NCBI GenBank assembly: GCA_902462015.1
Contig: CABPZV010000021.1
Coordinates: 1 to 18,590 of the forward strand
DNA length: 18,590 bases
From: an uncultured Eubacteriales bacterium
GTDB lineage: Bacteria > Bacillota > Clostridia > Oscillospirales > CAG-272
Direction of reading: 5' to 3'
This document shows, piece after piece, positions 1 to 7,958 of the stretch; the stretch's first letter is position 1, and the number at the start of each line of letters is the position of its first letter. The position numbers and the translations under genes were made by a program. The notes under the pieces were generated by a model, which saw only the letters and a list, made by a program, of their open reading frames with translations, did not search any database and was not told where the DNA came from.

Positions 1-3000
1 ATTATTTTCATTAAAACGGCTCTCAATAATTCCGGCAAGGGCGTTTGCCGTATCAAGAGAAGTAAGACACGGAATACCAAGCTGCATTGCACGGCGGTGA
101 AGCCCGATATAATTTCCTACCGTTTCATCCATGACAGCGCCGGTATAAATTATATAATTTATTTTTCCGCTTTCCAGAAGCTCTGATATTTCATCGCTGT
201 CGGAGTAATTTGAAACAGAAGTAACATCGATTCCAAGCTGCGCAATCGAATCTGCGGTTCCGCTTGTCGCATAAAGTCTTATTCCAAGATCAAAGAAACG
301 CTTTGCAAGCGAGATAACCTCCTGATAATCGTTTTCCTCAACACTGATAAAAACGCTTGCCCCGTCTCCGCCGCGGTTTGACGGAACTTTAAATCCTGCG
401 GCAGTAAGCCCTTTAAACAATGCTTCCTCCATAGATTTCCCGATTCCGAGAACTTCTCCCGTTGATTTCATTTCAGGACCGAGAATCGAGTTCGCATCAT
501 CAAGCTTTTCAAAAGAAAAAACTGGAACCTTTACGGCAAAGTACGGTGGAGTACGGTATAGTCCGGTCCCGTATCCAAGCTCTGACAAGCTTTTGCCAAG
601 CATAACCTCAGACGCCAAGTCCACCATTGGAACATTTGTCACCTTGCTTATATAAGGTACGGTTCTCGAAGCACGCGGATTTACCTCTATTACATAAAGC
701 TCATTTTCATAAATGAGATACTGAATATTGACAAGTCCTTTCGTTCCGAGCGCAAGAGCAAGCTTCTCCGAACAGTCACAGATCTTCTTAAGATGTCTGT
801 CGGTAAGATTATAAGGCGGATATACGGCAATCGAATCTCCGCTGTGAACACCTGCGCGCTCAATATGCTCCATAATCCCCGGTATAAGAACATCCGTACC
901 GTCCGATATAACATCAACCTCAAGCTCGGTGCCCGGCATATATTTGTCAATAAGCACAGGATTGTCAATTCCCTCGGAAAGTATTTTTTCCATATAGCTT
1001 TCGGTCTGTTTTCGCGTGCGGGAAATTATCATGTTCTGACCCCCGATTACATACGAAGGTCTGAGAAGAACAGGATAACCAAGTTTTTCGGCGGCTTCCA
1101 CGGCTTCTTCCGTTTTTGTAACTCCGAATCCCTTGGGTCTGCTTATTCCAAAGCTCTCAAGAAGCGCGTCGAAACGCCCCCTGTCCTCCGCTATATCGAT
1201 CCCTTCGGCGGAAGTACCAAGAATACGAATTCCTTTTCCGTCAAGGTACTGAGTGAGCTTTATCGCAGTCTGACCTCCGAAAGCGACAACTACGCCGATT
1301 GGATTCTCCACCTTTATGATATTCATGACGTCTTCTTTGCAAAGCGGTTCAAAGTAAAGCCTGTCCGCCGTATCATAGTCGGTAGATACAGTTTCCGGAT
1401 TATTATTTACTATTACAACGTCATATCCCATTTTACGAAGCGTCCATACACAATGCACGGAGCTGTAATCAAATTCAATTCCCTGTCCTATACGAATGGG
1501 TCCGGAGCCGATTACGACAATTACAGGTCGACCGCTTCGCTTAAAATTCCTTGCTTCACAGTATTCATCCGTACATGAATAAAAATATGGAGTCTCTGCA
1601 TCAAACTCTGCTCCGCAGGTATCAACCATTTTGTAGCTGAAATCAAGCGCCGGAAGCTTTTTCTCTCCGCTTATACGTGAAATTGCCTCATCTGTATAAC
1701 CTAAACGCTTTGCCCTGACATAATCTCCGCCTTTAAGTCCGTCCTGCGCCAAATGGAGTTCAAATTCAGCCATGCCCTGAAGCTTGTAAAGAAACCAGCG
1801 GTCTATTTTGGTTATGCTGTGAATTTCATCAACGCTAATTCCGCTTTTTAAAGCCTCAAAAACCGTAAACAGCCGGCGGTCATCTTGCTCCGAAAGTCTG
1901 TCGCGGATACTCTTGTCCGAAATCGGCTCGGCATTCAGCGTATCGAGAGATATTTCTGCCCCTCTGACCGCCTTCATAAGAGCCGCCTCAAAACTCTGGG
2001 CAATAGCCATGACCTCACCGGTCGCCTTCATCTGGGTTCCAAGCTTTCTGCTTGAACCGGCAAACTTATCGAAAGGCCATTTCGGAAATTTGACAACGAC
2101 ATAATCAAGTGTCGGTTCAAAACAAGCGCAGGTTTTTCCAGTAATATCATTTTTTATCTCATCAAGCGTATATCCAAGAGCGATTTTAGTCGTTATTTTT
2201 GCTATTGGATAGCCTGTCGCCTTAGAAGCAAGCGCCGATGAACGCGACACACGCGGATTTACCTCGATTACCGCATATTCAAAGCTGTCCGGATTGAGCG
2301 CAAACTGACAGTTACATCCTCCTACAATCCCAAGAGCCGAAATCATATCGAGAGAAGCCGAACGAAGCATCTGATATTCCTTATCGGAAAGTGTAAGGGC
2401 AGGAGCGGTAACAATCGAATCACCAGTATGAATACCAACCGGATCAAAGTTTTCCATAGAACACACGGCTATGACATTTCCGAGACTGTCGCGCATCGTC
2501 TCAAACTCTATTTCCTTCCAACCGGAAATACATTTCTCAACAAGAATCTGACCGATCGGCGACATATCGAGACCAGTTGCAGCAATAGTCTGAAGCTCTT
2601 TCCTTGTATTAGCTATTCCGCCGCCGGAGCCTCCGAGAGTAAACGCCGGTCGGACAATTACCGGATATCCGATTCTGTCTGCAATGTCAAGAGCAGTCTG
2701 AAGCTCCTGCGCAATGTCGGACGGAACAACCGGCTGACCAATCTGTTTCATCGTATCACGGAAAAGCTCGCGGTCCTCCGCTTTATCTATAGCATCTATA
2801 TCCGAACCAAGCAGACGGACGCCGTATTTATCAAGCACTCCGTCGCGCGACAGCTGCATGGCTATTGTAAGTCCGGTTTGTCCGCCCAATCCGGCAAGCA
2901 GGCTGTCAGGTCTTTCCTTTTCGATAATCCTTGTAACTGTCTCCTTATTGAGCGGTTCAAGGTAAATTTTGTCTGCCAGATTTTTGTCGGTCATGATGGT

Positions 3001-3156
3001 TGCAGGATTCGAATTTACAAGTACAACATTGATCCCCTCTTCGCGGAGAATCCGACACGCCTGCGCTCCGGCATAGTCAAATTCAGCAGCCTGTCCGATA
3101 ACAATCGGACCCGAACCGATTACCAGTACTTTTCGGATAGAGCTGTCTTTAGGCAT
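1..3156 (-). CDS. carB: Carbamoyl-phosphate synthase large subunit (3' end cut by window edge)
   Basis: CarB makes carbamoyl phosphate from bicarbonate, ammonia (channelled from CarA) and two ATP, for arginine and pyrimidine synthesis. The frame is open for 1052 codons from the ATG at 3156 to base 1. The family is usually about 1060-1080 residues, so only a short C-terminal piece is missing. The two homologous ATP-grasp halves are visible: the first opens with VLVIGSGPIVIGQAAEFDYA and carries EVNPRVSRSSALASKATGYP, the second opens with VIGSGPIRIGQGIEFDYSSV and carries EVNPRASRTVPYISKVTNVP. The C-terminal MGS-like allosteric domain includes LGIRLYATSGTA and SLDTANAL. The start has a good site (GGGAGG, 8 nt spacing). 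It overlaps the carA stop by 8 bp, which suggests translational coupling and balanced subunits. It is last in the visible arginine cluster. Confidence 0.97.
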   Translation of the reverse strand, partial: MPKDSSIRKVLVIGSGPIVIGQAAEFDYAGAQACRILREEGINVVLVNSNPATIMTDKNLADKIYLEPLNKETVTRIIEKERPDSLLAGLGGQTGLTIAMQLSRDGVLDKYGVRLLGSDIDAIDKAEDRELFRDTMKQIGQPVVPSDIAQELQTALDIADRIGYPVIVRPAFTLGGSGGGIANTRKELQTIAATGLDMSPIGQILVEKCISGWKEIEFETMRDSLGNVIAVCSMENFDPVGIHTGDSIVTAPALTLSDKEYQMLRSASLDMISALGIVGGCNCQFALNPDSFEYAVIEVNPRVSRSSALASKATGYPIAKITTKIALGYTLDEIKNDITGKTCACFEPTLDYVVVKFPKWPFDKFAGSSRKLGTQMKATGEVMAIAQSFEAALMKAVRGAEISLDTLNAEPISDKSIRDRLSEQDDRRLFTVFEALKSGISVDEIHSITKIDRWFLYKLQGMAEFELHLAQDGLKGGDYVRAKRLGYTDEAISRISGEKKLPALDFSYKMVDTCGAEFDAETPYFYSCTDEYCEARNFKRSGRPVIVVIGSGPIRIGQGIEFDYSSVHCVWTLRKMGYDVVIVNNNPETVSTDYDTADRLYFEPLCKEDVMNIIKVENPIGVVVAFGGQTAIKLTQYLDGKGIRILGTSAEGIDIAEDRGRFDALLESFGISRPKGFGVTKTEEAVEAAEKLGYPVLLRPSYVIGGQNMIISRTRKQTESYMEKILSEGIDNPVLIDKYMPGTELEVDVISDGTDVLIPGIMEHIERAGVHSGDSIAVYPPYNLTDRHLKKICDCSEKLALALGTKGLVNIQYLIYENELYVIEVNPRASRTVPYISKVTNVPMVDLASEVMLGKSLSELGYGTGLYRTPPYFAVKVPVFSFEKLDDANSILGPEMKSTGEVLGIGKSMEEALFKGLTAAGFKVPSNRGGDGASVFISVEENDYQEVISLAKRFFDLGIRLYATSGTADSIAQLGIDVTSVSNYSDSDEISELLESGKINYIIYTGAVMDETVGNYIGLHRRAMQLGIPCLTSLDTANALAGIIESRFNENN

Positions 3157-4219
3157 TGTAATTTCCTCCCATCATTTCGGTAAATCTGTCAAATAAAAAT
3201 TCGGTATCATGAGGACCTGAACAAGCTTCAGGATGAAACTGTACGGTAAAGCATTTTTTTTCCGGATAATCAATACCCTCACAGCTTCCGTCGTTCATGT
3301 TGATATAACGCAGCGTGCCAACTCCTTTAAGGCTGTCGGCTATAACCGCATATCCATGGTTCTGACTCGTAATAAAAGTTCTGGTTCCAGCAAGATCTCT
3401 TACAGGCTGATTTGCACCTCGGTGTCCGTATCTGAGCTTCTCGGTTTTACCTCCCATTGCAAGAGCGGCAAGCTGATGTCCGAGACATATTCCAAACATT
3501 GGAATGTTTCCGATAAGCTTTGAAATCTGCTCTATACAATATGTATTTTCCTCAGGATTTCCTGGACCGTTTGAAAGCATAACTCCATCCGGATTCAGTT
3601 CGGTTATCTCTACTGCGGAAGTATCATACGGTACAACAGTGACTTCGCATCCCCTCCGGCAAAGGCTCCGGACAATGTTCTGCTTTGCGCCGTAATCGAT
3701 AAGAATAACAGAAAATTTCTTTTCAGCGTCTGCCGGATAAGTCCTTCTTTCCCTGCAGCTGACTTTTTCAACCACACCGCTGACTGTATAATTATGAAGC
3801 TCGGAATAATCATCCGGAATTTCAGAGCAGATTTTCGCGTTCATTACGCCCTCTTCTCTGATTATACGGGTAAGCCTGCGCGTATCAATCCCGCAAATTC
3901 CCGGTATTCCCTTCTCTGAAAGAAAACGGTTAAGCTCATATTCCGAACGAAAATTTGAAGGAGTTCCGCAGCATTCGCGTAAAATATAACCGTTTAAAGC
4001 AGGCGTACCCTCAAAATCGGATTCAATAACCCCGTAATTTCCTATAAGCGGGAAGGTTTGAATTACTATTTGTCCCGCGTAACTGGGGTCAGTAAGAGTT
4101 TCGAGATATCCAACCATTCCGGTAGTAAAAACAAGTTCACCTACCGAATCTCTGCAATCGCCGATTCCCTCACCCTCAAATACCATGCCATTATTCAAAA
4201 TCAGATATGCTTTCCTCAT
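3149..4219 (-). CDS. carA: Carbamoyl-phosphate synthase small (glutaminase) subunit
   Basis: CarA hydrolyses glutamine and passes ammonia to CarB. From the ATG at 4219 it is 356 residues, normal for the family. The N-terminal CPSase_sm domain (about 1-150) carries the typical FTTGMVGYLETLTDPSYAGQ. The C-terminal class I glutamine amidotransferase domain (about 170-350) has the nucleophile Cys245 in GICLGHQ and the His329/Glu331 pair in FHPEA. An in-frame ATG four codons upstream (4231) would give MVII-MRKAYL, but it lies only 1 nt from the AGAAAGG ribosome site. The second ATG lies 13 nt away and fits the usual family N-terminus, so I prefer it. The 141-nt gap upstream has no clear promoter. 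Within it CAGGATT and AATCCTG could pair over about 75 nt. carA is followed by carB with an 8-bp overlap. Confidence 0.96.
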   Translation of the reverse strand: MRKAYLILNNGMVFEGEGIGDCRDSVGELVFTTGMVGYLETLTDPSYAGQIVIQTFPLIGNYGVIESDFEGTPALNGYILRECCGTPSNFRSEYELNRFLSEKGIPGICGIDTRRLTRIIREEGVMNAKICSEIPDDYSELHNYTVSGVVEKVSCRERRTYPADAEKKFSVILIDYGAKQNIVRSLCRRGCEVTVVPYDTSAVEITELNPDGVMLSNGPGNPEENTYCIEQISKLIGNIPMFGICLGHQLAALAMGGKTEKLRYGHRGANQPVRDLAGTRTFITSQNHGYAVIADSLKGVGTLRYINMNDGSCEGIDYPEKKCFTVQFHPEACSGPHDTEFLFDRFTEMMGGNYNA

Positions 4220-4360
4220 AATAATAACCATGCCTTTCTGGCGTAAAAGAGTACATTTGCATCAGGATTTTTCCGTTTTTTTGCACTGCTAACTAATTCC
4301 GCCGATAAAATTCAGACAAACCAAATTTTTTCTGCCGCAATCCTGCTTTGAAAAATCGCT

Positions 4361-5350
4361 TTACACAAGCGTAGCAGCCATTACCGCCTTAATCGTATGC
4401 ATGCGATTTTCTGCCTCGTCAAAGACAATTGAACGATCGCTTTCAAAAACCTCATCAGTAACTTCCATGCAGTCGACACCGAATTTATCATAAATGCTCT
4501 TGCCTATCTTTGTTTCAAGATTATGAAAAGCCGGAAGACAATGCATAAATTTACATTTGCCGCCCGCCTTTTGCATTAGCTCCATAGTTACCCTGTACGG
4601 CAGAAGATCGTGTATTCTTTCCGCCCATACATCCTCAGGCTCTCCCATCGAAACCCATACGTCGGTATAGATTACGTCAGCGTCCTCAACCGCCTTTGAC
4701 GGATCGGAAATTAATTCTACGCTTCCGCCGGTCTGCGAAGAGATTATTCTGCACTGCTTTGCAAGCTCAGACTCAGGGAAATATTTTTCCGGGGAACATG
4801 CAACAAAGCGCATACCCATTTTTGCACATCCTACCATCAGTGAATTTCCCATATTATATCTTGCGTCGCCCATATAAACAAGCTTTCTTCCGGAAAGCGA
4901 ACCAAAATGCTCCTTAACCGTCATAAAATCAGCTAAAATCTGAGTGGGATGAAACTCATTTGTCAGTCCGTTCCACACTGGAACACCCGCATGCCTTGCC
5001 AGTTCTTCTACAAGAGTCTGAGCAAAGCCGCGGTATTCTATTCCGTCAAACATGCGTCCTAATACGCGCGCAGTATCGGCAATGCTTTCTTTCTTTCCTA
5101 TCTGGGAACCAACAGAATCAAGATATACAGAATGCATACCGAGGTCAGCGGCAGCAACTTCAAATGAACACCGCGTCCTTGTACTCGTCTTCTCAAATAT
5201 AAGAGCTACATTTTTGCCCTCACATAAACGGTGTGAAATACCTTTTTTCTTTTTATCCTTAAGCTCGGCCGCAAGATCGAGGAGAGAATTAATCTCCTCC
5301 TGCGTAAAATCAAGAAGCTTAAGAAAACTTCTGTTTTTAAGTGAATTCAT
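4361..5350 (-). CDS. argF: Ornithine carbamoyltransferase
   Basis: Transfers the carbamoyl group to ornithine, giving citrulline, the step that uses the CarAB product encoded just downstream. It is 329 residues, full length. The carbamoyl-phosphate site is STRTR at 56-60 with HPTQ at 134-137. The ornithine site includes Asp230 and the Ser-Met-Gly at 234-236. The catalytic HCLP is at 270-273. The start is set by GAAAGG with 8 nt spacing. The catabolic homologue ArcB has the same fold and motifs. The neighbours argG, argH and carAB, with no arcA or arcC in view, argue for the biosynthetic role. A 64-nt gap with a small hairpin separates it from the ABC ATPase gene upstream, so it may be in the same transcript as the transporter. 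Confidence 0.95.
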   Translation of the reverse strand: MNSLKNRSFLKLLDFTQEEINSLLDLAAELKDKKKKGISHRLCEGKNVALIFEKTSTRTRCSFEVAAADLGMHSVYLDSVGSQIGKKESIADTARVLGRMFDGIEYRGFAQTLVEELARHAGVPVWNGLTNEFHPTQILADFMTVKEHFGSLSGRKLVYMGDARYNMGNSLMVGCAKMGMRFVACSPEKYFPESELAKQCRIISSQTGGSVELISDPSKAVEDADVIYTDVWVSMGEPEDVWAERIHDLLPYRVTMELMQKAGGKCKFMHCLPAFHNLETKIGKSIYDKFGVDCMEVTDEVFESDRSIVFDEAENRMHTIKAVMAATLV

Positions 5351-5378
5351 TCACAATTCCTTTCCAAAAAATACAGTC

Positions 5379-5396
5379 AATAAGGGACAAGGTCCC
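5379..5396. repeat. Short intergenic hairpin, AATAAGGG-type copy A
   Basis: On the plus strand this reads AATAAGGGAC-AAG-GTCCC, a 5-bp GC-rich stem with a 3-nt loop preceded by AATAA. It lies between the ABC ATPase gene and argF. On the transcribed minus strand the hairpin is followed by TTATTGACTGTATTTTTT, a T-rich but interrupted stretch, so it could be a weak terminator or processing site. Two related hairpins with the same AATAAGGG arm lie at 7893-7915 and 15576-15592. Confidence 0.5.
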
Positions 5397-5414
5397 AACC
5401 GCAAAAGACTACGA

Positions 5415-6137
5415 CTACAGCACCTTTGCAAGAAATGAACGAAGCCTATCGCTTTTAGGGTTTTCAAATATTTGTTTCGGAGAACCGTCCTCCACTATAC
5501 AACCGTCGTCAAGAAAGAGAACACGGCTTGCCACCTCGCGTGCAAACCCCATCTCGTGAGTAACGACCACCATAGTCATACCGTCGCCGGCAAGGTTTTT
5601 CATAACTTCAAGAACTTCCCCTACCATTTCCGGGTCAAGCGCACTTGTGGGCTCGTCAAAAAGCATAACGTCAGGCTCCATACAGAGCGCACGGACAATT
5701 GCGACACGCTGCTGCTGCCCACCGGACAGCTGTCTCGGATAATCCTGTGCCCGATCCTCAAGACCAACCTTTCCAAGAAGCTCAAGGGCCTTTTTCCGAG
5801 CCTGTTCCTTCGTCATTTTCTTCAGCATCACGGGCGCGCATGTCAGATTTTCCATTATAGACATATGCGGAAACAAGTTAAACTGCTGAAATACCATTCC
5901 CATCTTCTGCCTGTGAAGATTCAGATTTATTTTAGGATCTGTAAGGTCATCACCTTCAAATAAAATCTGACCGCTCGTCGGTTTTTCAAGAAGATTAAGG
6001 CACCGTAAAAAGGTGGATTTTCCTGATCCGGACGGACCTATTACGCATACGACCTCACCCTTGTCTATCTCGACGTCAATTCCTTTGAGTACCTCAACCT
6101 CATGAAAGCTCTTTTTTAGTTTTCTAACGCTTATCAC
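5415..6137 (-). CDS. Polar amino-acid ABC transporter, ATP-binding protein
   Basis: Cytoplasmic ATPase that powers the permease encoded just upstream; GlnQ/ArtP/HisP family. From the GTG at 6137 it is 240 residues, the normal size. It shows Walker A GPSGSGKS (34-41), Q-loop FQQFNLFPH (83-91), signature LSGGQ (137-141), Walker B VMLFDE (157-162) and the switch His194 in VVTHE. An in-frame ATG seven codons upstream (6158) is possible, but it overlaps the AAAGGAG ribosome site itself and adds a non-family tail. The GTG lies about 11 nt after that site and gives the expected VISVRKLKKSF start. It overlaps the permease gene by 14 bp, so translation is probably coupled. The substrate cannot be read from the ATPase. 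Confidence 0.93.
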   Translation of the reverse strand: MISVRKLKKSFHEVEVLKGIDVEIDKGEVVCVIGPSGSGKSTFLRCLNLLEKPTSGQILFEGDDLTDPKINLNLHRQKMGMVFQQFNLFPHMSIMENLTCAPVMLKKMTKEQARKKALELLGKVGLEDRAQDYPRQLSGGQQQRVAIVRALCMEPDVMLFDEPTSALDPEMVGEVLEVMKNLAGDGMTMVVVTHEMGFAREVASRVLFLDDGCIVEDGSPKQIFENPKSDRLRSFLAKVL

Positions 6138-6810
6138 TTTTACCGAGTCTCCTTTCAAGCAGACGCAACAGCTGAGTCAATATTATAACCAAAATCAGAT
6201 ATATCAGAGCGACAGACATAAGGGGATTTACCGCATCAAACGTATTGTTTCTGATCAGATTTCCAGCCCTTGTAAGATCAACAACCGCAACGTAACCGGC
6301 AACAGACGTCTCCTTCAAAAGAGCTATAAGCTCATTTCCAATCGCCGGAAGAATATTCCGTATTGCCTGCGGAAATACAATTTTTCTTGTAGCCTGCAAT
6401 TTTGACATTCCAAGACTGCGTCCAGCTTCCATCTGATGAGAATCTACCGCATTAATACCGCTTCTGATAAGCTCCGCCATATACGCGCTCGAATTTATAC
6501 CGAATGTAAAAATTCCGACGGTTATACCCTCAGCAGATTTCATGATTATAAAATAGAATATAAGAAGAAGTACAACTACCGGTATTCCTCTTATTATCGT
6601 TATGTAAAGATTACACAGCACCGCAAAAGGCCGAAGTGCCGGAGTATCTTCTGCAAAATACTTTATAACAGCAATAAGCGTACCGATTACAACACCTATC
6701 AAAAGAGCACCGAGTGTTATTATTATAGTATTTCGAAACCCCTCTATAAGCATTTTGTAATACTGCGTTTCTATAAAGGTCTCATAAAGCTTTTCCAACC
6801 ATGCGCTCAA
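6124..6810 (-). CDS. Polar amino-acid ABC transporter, permease (HisM/GlnP type)
   Basis: Membrane subunit of the importer, 228 residues. Hydrophobic segments lie near 28-50, 66-90, 98-115, 155-175 and 198-218, the usual five-helix HisMQ layout. The EAA loop that docks on the ATPase is at about 128-150 (EAGRSLGMSKLQATRKIVFP). The start is a TTG at 6810: it is the first possible start after a near-perfect AGGAGG with 7 nt spacing, and translation from it matches the family. Only one permease gene is present, so the channel is probably a homodimer. It lies 79 nt downstream of the lipoprotein gene, with a strong hairpin in between, and overlaps the ATPase gene. Confidence 0.93.
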   Translation of the reverse strand: MSAWLEKLYETFIETQYYKMLIEGFRNTIIITLGALLIGVVIGTLIAVIKYFAEDTPALRPFAVLCNLYITIIRGIPVVVLLLIFYFIIMKSAEGITVGIFTFGINSSAYMAELIRSGINAVDSHQMEAGRSLGMSKLQATRKIVFPQAIRNILPAIGNELIALLKETSVAGYVAVVDLTRAGNLIRNNTFDAVNPLMSVALIYLILVIILTQLLRLLERRLGKSDKR

Positions 6811-6825
6811 GCTATTTCCTCCTCT
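6804..6825 (-). promoter_or_regulatory. Strong ribosome site fixing a TTG start
   Basis: On the minus strand an AGGAGG lies 7 nt before the TTG that opens the permease gene. This is among the strongest Shine-Dalgarno matches in the window; most other genes here use AAAGG. It may compensate for the weak start codon and for reduced mRNA downstream of the hairpin at 6843-6872. Confidence 0.7.
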
Positions 6826-6842
6826 CGTATAATAAACAGAAA

Positions 6843-6872
6843 CGGGATAAAGACATATACCTCTTTATCCCG
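6843..6872 (-). terminator. Intercistronic hairpin between lipoprotein and permease genes
   Basis: A perfect 11-bp inverted repeat (CGGGATAAAGA and its complement) with an 8-nt loop, followed on the minus strand by TTTCTGTTTATT. It could act as a leaky terminator or as a 3' stabiliser. Either would give more binding protein than permease, a known arrangement in ABC importer operons. The T-tract is broken by C and G, so full termination is unlikely, and the permease gene has no visible promoter of its own. Confidence 0.75.
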
Positions 6873-6889
6873 CAAAATTTCAAATTAAA

Positions 6890-7750
6890 TCATTCAACAG
6901 GCGATGTGTAAGGCGCACCGTATTTTGCAAAAATATCTTTAATTGTTCCGTCGCTGAGAAGTTCTGAAAGTATATTATTGATTTCAGAAACAAGCGCATC
7001 GCTGCCGTGAGCGAACGCAAAAGCATAAGGCTCGGTTGTCATAGCCTCGTCAAGAATAACAAGCTTTTGGTCTCCCTTTGCGTTATAGTCCTTCACCATC
7101 TCCGCAGCAGTAAGATCGTCTATTACCCAAGCATCAACTTTGCCTGTAAGAAGAGCGGACTGCGCATCGTTGTTTGCCGCGAATGATTTTACATCATATC
7201 CGTTTTCTGTACAGAAGCTTTCAGCCGTCGTAGCCGTCTGAACAGATATTTTTTTGCCTTCAAGATCGCTCTTGCCCTTAATATCGCTGCCCTCAACTAC
7301 AACAATTGCCTGTGCCGCGAGACAGTATGGATCTGTAAACAAAGCATTTTTCTGACGCTTTTCATCAACTGTAATTCCCGATACGCCGGCGTCAAATTTT
7401 CCTGCCTTAACTCCCGGAATTATTGTTTCAAAGTCTACCTGTTCAATTTTAAGTTCAACGTCAAGCTTTTCACATATCAGATTAAGAATATCAATCTCGA
7501 TTCCTTCAACAGCGCCGTCTGTTCCCAATGACTCAAAGGGCGGAAAATCAGGACTTGTTGCAATCACAAGCTGACCTGCTTTCTTAATATCATCGATTGT
7601 TTTACCCTTTGCATCAGAGTTTGCTTCCTCAGTTTCATTTGCGGTTGTTCCACCTGTACTTATAGTATCCGGTGTTTCCTCTTTTGCACATCCGGCAAGC
7701 CCTGCAAGCAGCAGCGCCGCCGTCATAAGAACAGCAATAATTTTTTTCAT
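6890..7750 (-). CDS. Amino-acid ABC transporter substrate-binding lipoprotein
   Basis: Extracytoplasmic receptor that captures the amino acid for the importer. From the ATG at 7750 it is 286 residues. It has a lipoprotein signal peptide, MKKII then a hydrophobic stretch and the lipobox LAGC, with Cys21 as the lipidation site. A flexible Thr/Glu-rich linker (about 22-50) follows, then a family 3 solute-binding domain with LVIATSPDFPPFES (61-74) and the conserved FDAGVSGITVDEKRQ. An upstream in-frame ATG (7777) would bury the signal peptide and is rejected. The ribosome site is GAAAGG, 13 nt before the ATG. Its place between argH and argF suggests arginine, ornithine, lysine or a similar amino acid, but the specificity is inference. 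A 208-nt structured region lies upstream. Confidence 0.93.
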   Translation of the reverse strand: MKKIIAVLMTAALLLAGLAGCAKEETPDTISTGGTTANETEEANSDAKGKTIDDIKKAGQLVIATSPDFPPFESLGTDGAVEGIEIDILNLICEKLDVELKIEQVDFETIIPGVKAGKFDAGVSGITVDEKRQKNALFTDPYCLAAQAIVVVEGSDIKGKSDLEGKKISVQTATTAESFCTENGYDVKSFAANNDAQSALLTGKVDAWVIDDLTAAEMVKDYNAKGDQKLVILDEAMTTEPYAFAFAHGSDALVSEINNILSELLSDGTIKDIFAKYGAPYTSPVE

Positions 7751-7781
7751 AAGTATAATCCTACCTTTCGAATTCATTCAA

Positions 7782-7868
7782 AGCTTTGTCCAAACTCATC
7801 TGTGCCGAAATACCGGACAGTCTCGCCTGAAAAGACAAAGCTCCGGACTGAAAATTACTCTTTCAGTC
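7782..7868 (-). promoter_or_regulatory. Candidate structured RNA leader of the ABC transporter operon
   Basis: On the minus strand, between argH and the lipoprotein gene, three helices can be drawn. They are an 8-bp perfect hairpin (7846-7853 with 7861-7868, 7-nt loop), a 9-bp helix pairing 7782-7790 with 7834-7842, and enclosed by it a hairpin of CTGT plus CCG with CGG plus ACAG (7800-7820, one bulge). The last helix ends about 13 nt before the AAAGG ribosome site. I see no match to the T-box, lysine, glycine or SAM consensus. No intrinsic terminator follows, so any control would be on translation or stability. Helix lengths come from reading the sequence by eye; no folding energy was calculated. 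Confidence 0.45.
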
Positions 7869-7892
7869 TTATTTCCTTTCATTTTTTTATTC

Positions 7893-7915
7893 AATAAGGG
7901 CTAAAGCCCGTTATT
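7893..7915. repeat. Intergenic hairpin downstream of argH, AATAAGGG-type copy B
   Basis: The plus strand reads AATAA-GGGC-TAAA-GCCC-G-TTATT, a 9-bp stem with one bulged G. It lies 43 nt after the argH stop. On the transcribed strand it is followed by GAATAAAAAAATG rather than a T-run, so it is not a canonical terminator in that direction. Next to it, 7880-7893 matches an ARG box at 10 of 14 positions, with a perfect ATTCA half-site. Confidence 0.5.
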
Positions 7916-7958
7916 CACGTTTTAGTAATATATATGCCATCGACAAATAGTTATATAA

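Noticed and set aside
793..1578. Long plus-strand open frame of 261 codons opposite carB
   Set aside because: It is antisense to an unbroken carB frame with clear ATP-grasp motifs, and the protein resembles no family I know. A similar frame at 2428-3183 arises because the two halves of carB are duplicated, so both are shadows of one codon pattern.
4361..5350. Catabolic ornithine carbamoyltransferase (arcB)
   Set aside because: No arginine deiminase or carbamate kinase gene is nearby. The neighbours are biosynthetic. Motifs alone cannot separate the two, so this rests on context.
7893..7915. Rho-independent terminator of argH
   Set aside because: The hairpin is followed by A residues on the transcribed strand instead of a T-run.
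7751..7958. T-box or lysine riboswitch before the importer
   Set aside because: I see no T-box sequence such as GGGTGGNACCGCG, no intrinsic terminator with a T-run, and no lysine-riboswitch core.
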